Shown: positions 43,688-53,977, counted from the first letter of the stretch. The stretch: DNA of 64,000 bases from DATENM01 sp045807725 (GCA_045807725.1 JBJMGV010000025.1:51019-115018); one strand, 5' to 3'. The notes: a model not told the origin generated them from the letters alone. Numbers and translations are program-made.

Positions 43688-45699
43688 CGGCTGCCGTTCG
43701 TTCGTTGCGAAGCGCGGCTCAAGGTCGTGGCGTCGAGGATCAAGACGATGCGCCCGTCGCCAAGCTCGGTTGCGCCCGCGATGCCGGCGACCTGAATCAA
43801 CGGGTCGTTGATCGCTCGCACGACGATCTCGCGCTGGCCCAACACGCGGTCCACCGCGACGCCGACCGCGTTCAAGCCGCTGCCGATGACGAAGGCGTGA
43901 AAGCCGCGCCGCGCCGATTCATCCAATCGAAACAATCGCGCCAATCGCAACAGCGGCAACACGCCGCCGCGATGAACGATGACTTCGTTGTTCTCAAAAG
44001 CCTTCACCGCCGACGGCTCGACTTCGATGACTTCACGCACCGCAGCGAGCGGAACGGCGAAACGCTGGCCGCCCGTTGCGACGATCAGCGCGTCGGCGAT
44101 GGCCAGCGTCAGCGGCAACTGAATCGTGAAGCGCGTGCCGCGTCCGACTTCGCTGTCCAGCTCGAATGACCCGCCGATGCCGAGAATCGTATTCTTGACT
44201 ACATTCATTCCGACGCCGCGCCCGCTCGCGCGGTCGGCTTCGTCGCGGGTCGAAAAACCGGGCGCGCAGATCAAGTCGAGCAGCGCCGCGCGGTCGAGCG
44301 TCGCATCGGCACGGATCATCTCCAGAGCTTGCGCGCGCCGCGTCACTTGCTCGGCGTCGATGCCGCGCCCGTCGTCTTCGATTTCGATGACGATGCTCTC
44401 GGCCACTGCCCAGGCCCGCAGCGCGATCTTGCCTGTGGGCGGCTTGCCTAAGGCTGTGCGCTCGTCCGTGGACTCAAGGCCGTGACTGACCGCGTTGCGC
44501 ACCAAGTGCAGGATCGGGTCCATCATGCGTTCGACCAGCAGCTTATCAATCTCTGTGTGCTGGCCGCTCAGTTCAAGCGCGACCTGCTTGTGATATTCGC
44601 GCGCCAGGTCGCGGACGACGAACCGCATGCGCTCGAAGATTTCGCCGACCGGAACCATCCGCACGCGCATCACGCCTTCGCGCAGGTCGCGGAGCTGGCG
44701 CTCCATCATCAAGTTGATCTCTTGCAAGCGCCGCCACTCAGGCGCGGGCATAGTGGCTTCGCGGTGTCGCAGGTGATCGTCCAGGCGCGAGCGACTGATG
44801 ACCAGATCGCCGACCATACGCATCAACTCATCGAGCCGCCCCAGGTCAACGCGCACCACGCTCGACGGCGCGCGCGTTGACAAGGCCGCATCCGCGATGT
44901 TTACAGCATCGTGATCTTGAACGGATGACGGCGCGGGCGGCGGTTCGTACGCGGCATAGGTCAGCCCGTCATCGGCCCAGCCGGCGAAGACGGATTCATC
45001 GGCGAGGCTTGCAACCAGAAAGTCAAACGCGATGCCGCCACGAGCCATCACGCGCGGCGCGGCGTGAATCAATTCGCCGATCTCCTGCAAGCGAGCGCGC
45101 ACGACGTTGACGTTGATGCCGCGCCCGGCCAGCTCAGGCACGGGGACGAATTCAAAACGCCATACCTTCTTGCCGTCGGTGATGGCGGCGGCCAGTTGCG
45201 CGCCTTCATCGTCGTTCAACTGGTGGCCGGATGAACTGGCGACGGCGCTCGCCTCGCTTGCCTGAGCCGAGCGTTGAGTGTGACCAGAGACGATGGCGGC
45301 GAGCTGTTTCATCACCGGCGCGATGTCGGGCGCGAGAGCCTGCGCGCGGCGCGCGGCGACGACCTGCTCCATCAACTGCGTGCCGGCGATGAGCGCGTCC
45401 ATGCCTTCGACAGAGAGCCTCAACTGGCGGTCGCGCAAGGCGCGAAGATAATTCTCCATCTCGTGCGCCAACTGCTCCGCTTCGCGCACGCCGACCATCC
45501 CCGATATGCCTTTCAGCGAATGGAAGCTGCGGAAGAGATCGTCGAGCGTGGCGCGATCCAGATGCGGCTGGTCGATGAAGCGGTCGAGCGCAAGCAAATG
45601 GTGACGCGCGGCGGTCAGATGCTCGTCGCACTCGGCGAAATAATCGTCGAGGAATTCAGTGAAGAATTCATTGTCCGCTCCAGGCTCCGCAATCGACAC
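43672..45699 (-). CDS. cheA: CheA chemotaxis histidine kinase
   Basis: 675 aa. P1/Hpt domain with phospho-His60 in LFRSFHSLKGISGMVG, a central Ala-rich linker with a P2-like region (about 150-250), H-kinase_dim (about 290-350; VDLGRLDELMRMVGDLVISR), HATPase_c with N-box HLVRNAVSHGLEST and G-boxes EDDGRGID and GRGVGMNVVKN, then a CheW-like P5 domain (about 520-655). It autophosphorylates on P1 and passes phosphate to CheY and CheB. No REC domain is fused to it, unlike FrzE. cheY lies 17 nt upstream on the same strand. Confidence 0.94.
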   Translation of the reverse strand: MSIAEPGADNEFFTEFLDDYFAECDEHLTAARHHLLALDRFIDQPHLDRATLDDLFRSFHSLKGISGMVGVREAEQLAHEMENYLRALRDRQLRLSVEGMDALIAGTQLMEQVVAARRAQALAPDIAPVMKQLAAIVSGHTQRSAQASEASAVASSSGHQLNDDEGAQLAAAITDGKKVWRFEFVPVPELAGRGINVNVVRARLQEIGELIHAAPRVMARGGIAFDFLVASLADESVFAGWADDGLTYAAYEPPPAPSSVQDHDAVNIADAALSTRAPSSVVRVDLGRLDELMRMVGDLVISRSRLDDHLRHREATMPAPEWRRLQEINLMMERQLRDLREGVMRVRMVPVGEIFERMRFVVRDLAREYHKQVALELSGQHTEIDKLLVERMMDPILHLVRNAVSHGLESTDERTALGKPPTGKIALRAWAVAESIVIEIEDDGRGIDAEQVTRRAQALEMIRADATLDRAALLDLICAPGFSTRDEADRASGRGVGMNVVKNTILGIGGSFELDSEVGRGTRFTIQLPLTLAIADALIVATGGQRFAVPLAAVREVIEVEPSAVKAFENNEVIVHRGGVLPLLRLARLFRLDESARRGFHAFVIGSGLNAVGVAVDRVLGQREIVVRAINDPLIQVAGIAGATELGDGRIVLILDATTLSRASQRTNGSRLNAD

Positions 45700-45716
45700 A
45701 GTGAAATCCTCTCGCG

Positions 45717-46085
45717 TTATTCGCTCAACAGCTCGCGCACGCGCGCCGACAGAATGTGAGGCAGAAAGGGCTTCGTGAGGTAAGCGGTCGCGCCGGCTTC
45801 AAGCGCCGCCGCGCGACTCGATTCATCGCCCCTGGTCGTCAGGATGATAATGGGGATGGCGCGATAGGCCTGATGTCGTCGCACGAACTGCACCACCTCC
45901 ATTCCATGCATATCGGGCATGTTCAAATCGAGCACCATCAAGTCGGCAGGCGCAAGCGCCAAACGCTCGATGGCCTCAAGCCCGCTTGCGGCTTCGTCAA
46001 AGCGGACGCCCGACAAATCGCGCAGAGAGGCGATGACCATGCGCCGCATCGTTGGTGAATCGTCTACAATCAGAATCTTCTTCAT
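45717..46085 (-). CDS. cheY: CheY response regulator
   Basis: 122 aa REC domain: ILIVDDSPTMRRMVIASLRD, acceptor Asp53 in LMVLDLNMPDMHGMEVV, Thr in ILTTRGDESS and Lys in TAYLTKPFLP. It is the promoter-proximal gene of the chemosensory operon. Start MKKILIVDDS (46085) was preferred over a codon 11 residues upstream. No output domain, so the phospho-protein must act by binding a partner; no flagellar genes are seen nearby. Confidence 0.92.
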   Translation of the reverse strand: MKKILIVDDSPTMRRMVIASLRDLSGVRFDEAASGLEAIERLALAPADLMVLDLNMPDMHGMEVVQFVRRHQAYRAIPIIILTTRGDESSRAAALEAGATAYLTKPFLPHILSARVRELLSE

Positions 46086-46241
46086 GCCCGACTGCTTCAG
46101 CGACCTGCCGTGATTCAAGCGTGTGTTTCTGGTGATGGATTGCCCTTGCGAGCAAAGAGAAATTTAATCAAGCATCCGACTCAATAAACAGATTGAAGCT
46201 TAACACAGCCGAAAGGCCAACCGTAACCCGTATGTTGCTTG

Positions 46242-46946
46242 CTAATTGATCGGCCCCGCTGACGGCGGCGCGAGTTCGTAGACCGCGATAGCGCGCGGGG
46301 CTTCTTCTTCGCCGACGCTCCACTTGTTCAGCGTGACCGTCCAGCCGTCCTTCTCCATCGCTTCAAGCAGCGGCAGGCTGCTGGCGCGAAAAGGGTCGGC
46401 CAGCAATATTCGCCCGCCCGGCGCGAGGTTCGATTCAAAGATGCGCCGCAGGTGCGTGTGCATCTCGGCGCTATAGAGAATGTCCGAGCCGAGTATCCAT
46501 TCGTAGCGTGTGGCATCGGCCCAATCGACCCAGTCCACCTGTTCATATTCAATCGTGTGAACGCCGTTGCGCTCGGCGTTGAGTCCGCAGACATAAAGCG
46601 CCAGCTTGTTTCGATCTGTCTGCACGACGCGCCCGCCGAGCGAGGCGGCGACGATGCCGGGCAGCCCTGTGCCTGAGCCAAGCTCTAACACGCGCCTGCC
46701 TTTGATCGCTTCGGCCCGCGACGCTACGTCGTGAGCCAGCGCGATGGCGGCGGGCCATAGCGCCACGCCGTAAGGCATCTGCTCGAACATGCCGAGCAGA
46801 AAATGCGTCTCGTCGTCGTAGGAGATGACCGCGCCGAGGTGGAGGATCGTCCATTCGTGCCCGCCTTGCCTGAGGCGGTATTCGTGCAGCGGGAAGTCAC
46901 CGGCGGTAGTTTGTAAGATGCCCCGACTATCGGTAGACGAACTCAT
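46242..46946 (-). CDS. Class I SAM-dependent methyltransferase (protein-lysine MTase-like)
   Basis: 234 aa. SAM motif I RRVLELGSGTGLPGIVAASL near 94-112, acidic motif VVQTDRNKLAL near 115-125, and ILGSDILYSAEMH near 158, a layout shared with the Methyltransf_16 group of protein-lysine methyltransferases. The middle segment MPYGVALWPAAIALA matches the region just before motif I in that group. No signal peptide. The gene lies upstream of the cheY promoter region and is not clearly part of the chemosensory operon. Confidence 0.75.
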   Translation of the reverse strand: MSSSTDSRGILQTTAGDFPLHEYRLRQGGHEWTILHLGAVISYDDETHFLLGMFEQMPYGVALWPAAIALAHDVASRAEAIKGRRVLELGSGTGLPGIVAASLGGRVVQTDRNKLALYVCGLNAERNGVHTIEYEQVDWVDWADATRYEWILGSDILYSAEMHTHLRRIFESNLAPGGRILLADPFRASSLPLLEAMEKDGWTVTLNKWSVGEEEAPRAIAVYELAPPSAGPIN

Positions 46947-47076
46947 GCGGCTGGCGCTCCGAATGCGGAAGATGTAGCGTCCCAGCCGGAGCGAGCGACC
47001 GAGTAGCCGCCGGGCAATCGGCTCTACGCGGATTATTCAGCACCATCGGCTTGCGGCGCAAGTCTGAAGGCCGGCG

Positions 47077-49545
47077 TCAAGCGGGCCGCACCGCATCAAG
47101 CAACTCGGCCAGCGTTTCCGGCTCGACCGGCTTGGTCAGGTGATAATCGAAGCCCGCTTCTTTTGCGCGGCGGCGGTCTTCGTCCTGCCCGTAGCCGGTC
47201 AGCGCGATCAGCGCCATCGGCTTTGATTCTCTGCGCTCGCGCAACCGCATCGCCACTTCGTAGCCATTCATTCCCGGCAACCCGATGTCGCACAGCACAG
47301 CCTCAGGCTCGAACGCGCGAGCCGCTTCCAACGCCTCCGCGCCGCTGTGCGCGACTCGCACCTGATGGCCGCGCAGCGTCAGCATAAAGGCGAGCATCTC
47401 CGCCGAATCGAGATTGTCTTCGATGACCAGCACCTTCAACGCCCGCGTCGCTGACGGCGCATGATCGATTGCCGACTCTTCGATTCGACCGTCGCTGCTC
47501 GTCGCTAACAATGGCAATCGCACAATGAACTGACTGCCGTGTCCCGGCCCTTCGCTGCGAGCTTCAACGCGCCCGCCGTGCAGTTCGACCAACTGTCGCA
47601 CCAGCGTCAGGCCGATGCCTAAGCCGCCTTGCGAGCGGTCAAGTGAACGATCCGCCTGCGTGAAGAGATCAAAGACATCGGGCAGCAAATCCGCCGGTAT
47701 TCCCAAGCCGTTATCGCGCACGCTGATGACGGCCTCGCCCTCTGCCATCGTCGCTTCAATCCAGATGTGGCCGCCTTCGTCAGTGTACTTCGTGGCGTTG
47801 TGCAAGAGGTTGCCGACGACCTGCACCAATCGCGTCAGGTCGCCTTCGACGCGTAGCGGTTGCGGCGGCACGATGACGGTCAGTTGATGGCGGCGCGCGC
47901 CGATCAGCGGGCGATTGGTTTCGACGGCGCTGTAGATGATCGTCGCCAGATCGAGCGGCTCGCGCGCAAGCGTGATCTTGCCTTGCGTGATGCGCGACAC
48001 GTCGAGCAGGTCGTCAACCAATCGCGTCAGGTGTTGCGTCTGACGCTCGATGATTTCGCGCGCCCGCTGTTGATTGGCGTCAGCAGGGCCGATCAGCTTG
48101 AGCACCTGCGCGGCATTGCGAATGGGCGCGAGCGGGTTGCGCAGCTCGTGCGCCAGCATCGCTAAGAATTCATCTTTGCGGCGGTCGGCTGCTTTCAACG
48201 CCTCTTCAATCTGCTTGCGTTCGGTGATGTCGAACGACAGCCCTTGCAGCGAGACAGCCTGACCCGCCTCGTTAAATCTCGTCTGCCCTCTCGAACGAAT
48301 CCAGCGCATCTCGTTCGTGCCGAGCGGATGTATGCGGTACTCGACATCGTAGTCGTCCTGGCCGCGCAGACATTTTCCGATGGCTTCGTTAGCGCACTGC
48401 AAATCCTCTTCATCGATCAGCCGCGCCCAGTCGTCATACGTGACCTGCTCGCGCGTCGCTTCATAGCCCCAGAGCCGCTTGTGAATCTCTGACCAGACCA
48501 GCTCGCCGGTCGCTAAGTTCCATTGCCACGTGCCGACCTGCGCCGCCTCTGTGGTCAGTTGTAAGTGCGCCTGCGATTCGCGCAGGGCTTGCTCGTTGCG
48601 CAGCTTTTCAACCGCCAGCCAGGTGCGTTCGGCGACCGCTTCAAGCAATCCGATCTCCTGTTCGCTCCAGTTGCGCGGGTGGTCATCGCTGACCCAGAGC
48701 GACGCGACCCAACGCCCTTCGCGCATCAGCGGAACGGCGATGTATGCGCGCTCGCCGTTCAGCGCATAGGTCTGCTCGTAGAGCGCCGCCGTGCGCGGGT
48801 CTGTGCGCGAGTCGCGGTTGACGACCGTTTCGCCGGCCATCATATCGGCGGTCGTGACCGAGCTGTAATCAGAGATGGAATGGATGCCGGCCACAGACTC
48901 GACGCCACGACAATAATCACGATGAACGGTTTCGCGGTCGTGCGCGAGGTCTATCTCGTTAAACAGGCAACGCCTGACCTGAAGGTGTTCGCCGATGGTC
49001 CTGGCGATGGCGAATAACAGTTCATCCGTGTGATTGGCCTTCCGCGCCAGTTCGCTAAGGTCTGCGAGCAGGATCAGCCGGTCAGTGGCCTGCTTGCGCT
49101 CTGTCACATCGCGCACCGTGCCGATGAACTCGACCGCGCGGCGGCTCGCGCCTGATCCCGCAAAGCGAGTCTGCCCGTTGGCAGCCACCCATCGTTGTGT
49201 GCCGTCGGGCCAGACGATGCGGTAATCAATCTCGTATTCGCCCGACGATTGCGGATCGAGCGCCGCCCTGACCACTGCGGCCACGCCGTCGCGGTCGTCG
49301 GGATGAACGCGTTGCAGCAACGCCTGAACCGGCAGCGCCGCCGCATCCATCGGCTCGCCCCAGATGTTACGCATCCGTTCATCGAGGTGGACCAGGCCCG
49401 TCTCAAGGTCGTAGCGCCACAGGCCCAGCCGCGCCGCCTTGAGGGCCAGCCAATACCACGCCGGATCAGCGTCCTGCATCTGTCGGGTTGTATCTTCGCC
49501 GAACTCTTCGCCGGTCAGACTGGTATCGGGTGCTTCTGGAGCCAT
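47077..49545 (-). CDS. Soluble hybrid histidine kinase (PAS-GAF-PAS-HisKA-HATPase-REC)
   Basis: 822 aa without membrane segments. PAS1 about 28-155 (LGLWRYDLETGLVHLDERMR), GAF about 165-320, PAS2 about 330-450 (VGTWQWNLATGELVWSEIHK), HisKA with phospho-His in FLAMLAHELRNPLAPIRNAA near 468, HATPase_c (NLLHNATKYTDEGG, VRDNGLGIP, GGLGIGLTLVR), REC near 700-818 (LVIEDNLDSAEM, acceptor Asp in VLCDIGLPGMNGY, LTKPVEP). The GAF domain carries no clear bilin or tetrapyrrole cysteine signature. It is an orphan kinase without a neighbouring output regulator. Confidence 0.9.
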   Translation of the reverse strand: MAPEAPDTSLTGEEFGEDTTRQMQDADPAWYWLALKAARLGLWRYDLETGLVHLDERMRNIWGEPMDAAALPVQALLQRVHPDDRDGVAAVVRAALDPQSSGEYEIDYRIVWPDGTQRWVAANGQTRFAGSGASRRAVEFIGTVRDVTERKQATDRLILLADLSELARKANHTDELLFAIARTIGEHLQVRRCLFNEIDLAHDRETVHRDYCRGVESVAGIHSISDYSSVTTADMMAGETVVNRDSRTDPRTAALYEQTYALNGERAYIAVPLMREGRWVASLWVSDDHPRNWSEQEIGLLEAVAERTWLAVEKLRNEQALRESQAHLQLTTEAAQVGTWQWNLATGELVWSEIHKRLWGYEATREQVTYDDWARLIDEEDLQCANEAIGKCLRGQDDYDVEYRIHPLGTNEMRWIRSRGQTRFNEAGQAVSLQGLSFDITERKQIEEALKAADRRKDEFLAMLAHELRNPLAPIRNAAQVLKLIGPADANQQRAREIIERQTQHLTRLVDDLLDVSRITQGKITLAREPLDLATIIYSAVETNRPLIGARRHQLTVIVPPQPLRVEGDLTRLVQVVGNLLHNATKYTDEGGHIWIEATMAEGEAVISVRDNGLGIPADLLPDVFDLFTQADRSLDRSQGGLGIGLTLVRQLVELHGGRVEARSEGPGHGSQFIVRLPLLATSSDGRIEESAIDHAPSATRALKVLVIEDNLDSAEMLAFMLTLRGHQVRVAHSGAEALEAARAFEPEAVLCDIGLPGMNGYEVAMRLRERRESKPMALIALTGYGQDEDRRRAKEAGFDYHLTKPVEPETLAELLDAVRPA

Positions 49546-49572
49546 ACTTTGAGATTACTCAGACGCGACAGG

Positions 49573-49616
49573 AAAGGCTAGAGAGGCAGGGACAATGCGC
49601 TGCCCCTCTAGCCTTT
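49573..49616 (-). terminator. Terminator hairpin after the S9 peptidase gene
   Basis: AAAGGCTAGAGAGGCAG (49573-49589) pairs with CTGCCCCTCTAGCCTTT (49600-49616), 16 of 17 positions, in the gap between the S9 peptidase stop and the hybrid kinase start. The arms are close in wording to heptamer element G (GGCTAGA-type words) and may be a decayed relative. Confidence 0.65.
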
Positions 49617-49628
49617 GATTAGCGGGCT

Positions 49629-52106
49629 TCATTTCGATGCGGCGGCGGCGTGGTCTTTTGGCGCAGCGTTCTTCACATACTTGTCCATCCAGTTAATCAT
49701 CTCGGCCAGCGTGTGAAAGACCGACTCGCGCGCCGCATAGCCGTGTGCTTCATATGGCAGCGTCACGTAGCGCACGGTCGCGCCGTGACCTTTCAACGCC
49801 ATATAAAATCGCTCGGACTGAATCGGGAACGTGCCCGAATTATCATCGGCCTCGCCGTGAATCAACAGGATCGGCTCGTTGATTTTGTTCGCGTACCAGA
49901 ACGGCGACATCTTCGCGTAAATGTCGGGCACTTCCCAGAAGGTGCGCTGTTCGTTCTGGAACCCGAACGGCGTCAGCGTCCGATTGTATGCGCCGCTGCG
50001 CGCGATGCCGGCGCGGAAGAGGTCCGAATGCGCCAGCAGATTCGCCGTCATAAACGCGCCGTAGCTGTGTCCGCCAATGCCTATGCGGTCGCGGTCGGCC
50101 ACGCCCATCTCGACGACTTTGTTGACGGCAGCCTCGGCGCTCGCCACCAGTTGCTCGACGTACGTGTCGTTAGCCGTCTCGCCCGTGCCGACAATCGGCA
50201 TCGCCGGGTTATCGAAGATCGCGTAGCCCTGCGTCAGCAAGAGCAGATGCGACGGGCCGCCGACGCGCGTGAAGCGATAGGGCGAGCCGGAGATTTGACT
50301 CGCCGTGTCGGCATCGGTGAACTCGCGCGGGTAAGCCCACATCAACACCGGCAGCCGCTCGCCCTTTTGATAGCCCGGCGGCAGGTAGAGCGTGCCCGAT
50401 AGCTTCACGCCGTCCTTGCGCTGATAGGTGACGAACTGTTTCTCGACGCCGGCCAGTTGCGGCGCGGGGTCTTTGAAGTCTGTGAGCGCGCGCCGCGCCC
50501 CCGCGCCGAGGTCGCGCACGTAATAGTTCGGCGCGTCGCGGGGCGTCTCGTATTCGGTGAGCACCTGCGCGGCATTCTCATCGAGCACGGCGACGACCGA
50601 TTCATACGTCTTGTCAGCCGAGCGGAAGAGGCGCTCGCTCTTGAGCGTCTTTAAATCGAGCCGATCCAGGAATGGCCGGTCGCCTTCGGGCGACGCGCCC
50701 GCGCCGGTCAGGTATATAGCATCGCCGCGCTGCAAGATCGCGCCGCCGCTTGCGCTGAAGCGACCGAAGCCGAAGCGGTTATCACTGCTATCACGGCGCA
50801 CGGGTGTACCGGGATCGCTGTAAGCGTCCTGCTGCCGCCGCTCCCAGAGCTTGCGCGGCTCGACGCCCGTTTCCACAATCCAGGTGCGTGTGCGTCGCGT
50901 CGCGCGGTCTGATTCGCTCAACAGCGCGATGCCTTTCTCTGTGTAAGTCAGACCACTAAACCGCCATTCGGTCTTAGCGACTTCGGCGGGCGCTGCCGTG
51001 AACGGGGCCGCCAGTATAACGACGCGATCACGGAAAGGAACGTTCTTTTTTGGGTTGCCTTCGTCGAGCGCCTCGACCCACGTAATCGCCGCCGGCTGAT
51101 CGGCCCGCCAGCGATAAGCGCGCGGCCCCGTCTGCACGCCGTTGATCGGAATGCCTTCGCTCGATGGCAGGTCGGCGATCTTCTTGACGACTTCGCCGCG
51201 ACGATTCCATATCTCGACTTCTTTGGGAAAGCCGTTCATCGGCACGAGCCGCGAGAATGGCCGCTTGATCCGCGCCACCAAAATATAATCGCCGCCGGGC
51301 GACGCCGAAACGTTGTCGAATATCGCGGGCCGACCGACGAGCGTCTTGCGCCCGGTGTTGCTGTCGATCATCGCAAGCTGGCTGGTGAAGTAATAATCGA
51401 ACAGGTCTTCGTCGTGGTGGCTTTTAATCAGGTCTTCGTAGGTCGCGGCGGGAGCGGCCTTGCCGCGAGTCTCTTGAATGTTGGGGCCGCTCGGCACGGT
51501 CGGCTCAGCCGGCGCTGGTCCGCGCCCTGCGGGCACGATCTGGCACAGCAGCGTTGCATTGTCCTTCAGCCAATCGCAAGCGTCGCCCGTCGTCGCGTTC
51601 AACCGATCCGTGCCGCTGAGCAGCCGTGCGCGGCCTGTCGCGGTGTCGGCCACCCACAGCTCTATGCCGCTCTCTTTCGTGTTCGTGAACGAGAGTCGGC
51701 GGCCATCAGGCGAGAAGCTCACGTCGCCGAGATTAGCGCCCGCCGGCACGGCGACTTTGATCTCTGCGCCATCGGCAATGGATTTAAGCGTGATGCCGGT
51801 GATGCTGCCTGTGCGTTGCTGGCGACCGTTCGTCTTCGGGTTGATGCGCGTGCCGGCGATGCGGTGGATGGGCTGGGCCAGTTCGGCAATCGTCGGCATG
51901 CTGCGGCGATAGAGCAAGGCGACCGTGCGGCGGTCGGGCGCGACGATCACATTGGGCGTCGGCGGCGCATCGAGTATGTCGGTGATGATTTTCGGCGGCG
52001 TCAGGTAGCCTGGCGTCGTCGCCGTTTGCTGGTGCGTCTGCGCGGATAACGTCGCCGCCGCGACCAGAACGAGAGCAGCGGCAAACGCGAGCCTTCTCAT
52101 TTTCAT
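49629..52106 (-). CDS. S9-family glutamyl endopeptidase-like peptidase, exported
   Basis: 825 aa with a signal peptide (about 1-22, ending LSAQ). The long N-terminal propeller (about 40-540) carries SPDGRRLSFTNTKESGIELW and other PD-type strands; the hydrolase domain has catalytic Ser in IGIGGHSYGAFMTANLL near 680, Asp in HGEADDNSGTFPIQ near 760 and His in PYEAHGYAARES near 795. The GHSYGAFMTANLL form and ALKGHGATVRYVTLP resemble the S9D glutamyl endopeptidase group. It is followed by a terminator hairpin. Confidence 0.88.
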   Translation of the reverse strand: MKMRRLAFAAALVLVAAATLSAQTHQQTATTPGYLTPPKIITDILDAPPTPNVIVAPDRRTVALLYRRSMPTIAELAQPIHRIAGTRINPKTNGRQQRTGSITGITLKSIADGAEIKVAVPAGANLGDVSFSPDGRRLSFTNTKESGIELWVADTATGRARLLSGTDRLNATTGDACDWLKDNATLLCQIVPAGRGPAPAEPTVPSGPNIQETRGKAAPAATYEDLIKSHHDEDLFDYYFTSQLAMIDSNTGRKTLVGRPAIFDNVSASPGGDYILVARIKRPFSRLVPMNGFPKEVEIWNRRGEVVKKIADLPSSEGIPINGVQTGPRAYRWRADQPAAITWVEALDEGNPKKNVPFRDRVVILAAPFTAAPAEVAKTEWRFSGLTYTEKGIALLSESDRATRRTRTWIVETGVEPRKLWERRQQDAYSDPGTPVRRDSSDNRFGFGRFSASGGAILQRGDAIYLTGAGASPEGDRPFLDRLDLKTLKSERLFRSADKTYESVVAVLDENAAQVLTEYETPRDAPNYYVRDLGAGARRALTDFKDPAPQLAGVEKQFVTYQRKDGVKLSGTLYLPPGYQKGERLPVLMWAYPREFTDADTASQISGSPYRFTRVGGPSHLLLLTQGYAIFDNPAMPIVGTGETANDTYVEQLVASAEAAVNKVVEMGVADRDRIGIGGHSYGAFMTANLLAHSDLFRAGIARSGAYNRTLTPFGFQNEQRTFWEVPDIYAKMSPFWYANKINEPILLIHGEADDNSGTFPIQSERFYMALKGHGATVRYVTLPYEAHGYAARESVFHTLAEMINWMDKYVKNAAPKDHAAAASK

Positions 52107-52289
52107 GGTGAACCCTCCTGTTTCTCCACTGGACTCGAATGGTTTTGGATGACGTATTCTATCAGCGAATGGCGCGTTCGACTACGACGAGAAATCGGTT
52201 TTTATCGAGCCGCGCGGAATGGGCGGCGGCATTTGAGCGGCCACCGCTTTACGTCTACACTGATGAGTCATTCGCAATGGAGGTCACTG

Positions 52290-53093
52290 ATGATTATTGC
52301 TCTGGCGTCGCCACACATCGCTTCAAGCTTTGACGACGGGCTGGACCGAATCAAGCGATTGCTTGCCGACGCTTCGGCGCAGGGCGCAGAGATCGCCTGT
52401 TTCCCCGAAGCCTACTTGCCGGGATTGCGCGGGCAGGATTTTGACGTGTGGCCTTTCGATCAAGCGCAACAAGAACGCGCGCTGCGAGCCGTGGCCGATT
52501 GGGCGCGTCAGTATCGCGTGGCGACGATCCTCGGTATGGAACGATTCACCGAGGCGGGCCGACAAATCGCCGCGTTCGTCATTGACGCCGAAGGCCGGCT
52601 TCAGGGATACCAGACCAAGAATCAACTCGACCCGACCGAAGAGAAGTTTTATGTGCCCGGCGACACGCGCCGGCTTTTCGAGATCAACGGCGTGAAGTTC
52701 GGCGTGGCTATTTGTCACGAAGGCTGGCGCTATCCTGAGACGGTGCGATGGGCAGCGGTGCGCGGCGCGAAGATCGTCTTTCATCCTCAACACACCGGCA
52801 ATGAGCGCGAAGGCATAAGGCTGAGCGAGTGGGGTGCGGCGAGCGCGCCTTATTACGAGAAGGCGATGATGATGCGCAGCATCGAGAACACGATCTATTT
52901 TGCGAGTGTCAATTATGCGTTGCGCTATCAGGAATCGGCGACCAGTTTGATTGCGCCGTCGGGCGAGTGCCAGGCTTACTTGCCTTACGGGCAGGAAGGC
53001 GTGCTGGTCGAGTCCATCGATGTTGAGAAAGCCACAGGCTTGCTCGCCGCCCGCTACGCGCCCGAACGTTATCAGGAAGCAAATTCGGAGTGA
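52290..53093 (+). CDS. Carbon-nitrogen hydrolase (nitrilase superfamily)
   Basis: 267 aa. Catalytic triad: Glu in ACFPEAYLPG near 43, Lys in GYQTKNQLDPTEEKFYVPG near 110 and Cys in VAICHEGWRYPE near 145. The superfamily hydrolyses amides, nitriles or N-carbamoyl compounds; the precise branch (omega-amidase-like or N-carbamoyl hydrolase-like) is not clear. ATG 52290 follows GGAGG by 6 nt, which rules out the longer frame from 52149. Cytoplasmic. Confidence 0.87.
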   Translation: MIIALASPHIASSFDDGLDRIKRLLADASAQGAEIACFPEAYLPGLRGQDFDVWPFDQAQQERALRAVADWARQYRVATILGMERFTEAGRQIAAFVIDAEGRLQGYQTKNQLDPTEEKFYVPGDTRRLFEINGVKFGVAICHEGWRYPETVRWAAVRGAKIVFHPQHTGNEREGIRLSEWGAASAPYYEKAMMMRSIENTIYFASVNYALRYQESATSLIAPSGECQAYLPYGQEGVLVESIDVEKATGLLAARYAPERYQEANSE

Positions 53094-53143
53094 GCACGCG
53101 GCTCGACCGTCTGCAATGAATCGCGCGGCGTGTTCGCTTGTTC

Positions 53144-53965
53144 TCAGCTTGCGCGTATGTGGTGGTACTTCGCTTCGGCCAGCATGTAAAGACCGTAGAA
53201 GGCCAGCCCGGCGGCGGTGATGCCGAGCAAGACCTTACCATATGGCTGCGCCGCCAGCGCCGCCAGCGCGCCGCCGAGGCCGCGCACTTCATTGGGATCG
53301 TATTCGAGCGCGGCTTGAATCAAGCAATAGCCGATGATGCCAAAGACGACGCCGCGCGCCATCAACCCGAACTGCCCGAAGCGCGTCACCCACTGCTGTT
53401 CTTTTCTGCCCATCGCGCCCTCTTCGAGCCGCTTGCGGAATTTGCAGGTGTAGCCTTTGTAAATCTGGTAAAGCCCGAACGCGATAAAGCCCGCTCCAAC
53501 CACGCCGACGATCAACGTCCCGAACGGCAGGTGGATGATCTGCGCGGCGCGGCCTTTGTGCTCGCGCTCGCTGCTCGGTTGATGTTCGCCGAACAGCAGC
53601 CGCACGGCGCTCACGGCAAGGCCCGCGTGAATCAAGCCGCTGCACGCATAGCCGAGGCGTATCGCCATTCCTTTCCAGTCGCTGCCCTTGTCTTCGGCAT
53701 CGATGATGGCTTGCGTGACGCGCCAGACCGCGTACGCCGCCAGCCCCAGCGCGACCGCGCAGAGCAACGCGATGCCGAACGGCTCTGCGTAGATGGCGTG
53801 GAACGCGCCGCGCGTGTCGGTCACTTGCCCGCCCGCGCTCAGCGCCGCCAGCACCGCGAGCACGCCGATGAGTATGTAGACCGCCCCTTTCGTCGCATAG
53901 CCGAAACGCGCAAGCGGCTCAATCCACGAATGCACTGACTTGTGCGGTGAATTACTTTTGGCCAT
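53144..53965 (-). CDS. DUF1206-family membrane protein
   Basis: 273 aa with six membrane helices in three pairs. Each pair opens with a similar ARFGYATKGAVYILIGVLAV, IRLGYACSGLIHAGLAVSAV or RFGQFGLMARGVVFGIIGY segment, the threefold internal repeat of DUF1206. The function is unknown. It lies 12 nt downstream of the DUF1259 gene on the same strand, so the two are probably co-transcribed. Confidence 0.85.
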   Translation of the reverse strand: MAKSNSPHKSVHSWIEPLARFGYATKGAVYILIGVLAVLAALSAGGQVTDTRGAFHAIYAEPFGIALLCAVALGLAAYAVWRVTQAIIDAEDKGSDWKGMAIRLGYACSGLIHAGLAVSAVRLLFGEHQPSSEREHKGRAAQIIHLPFGTLIVGVVGAGFIAFGLYQIYKGYTCKFRKRLEEGAMGRKEQQWVTRFGQFGLMARGVVFGIIGYCLIQAALEYDPNEVRGLGGALAALAAQPYGKVLLGITAAGLAFYGLYMLAEAKYHHIRAS

Positions 53966-53977
53966 AACCGCAGTCGC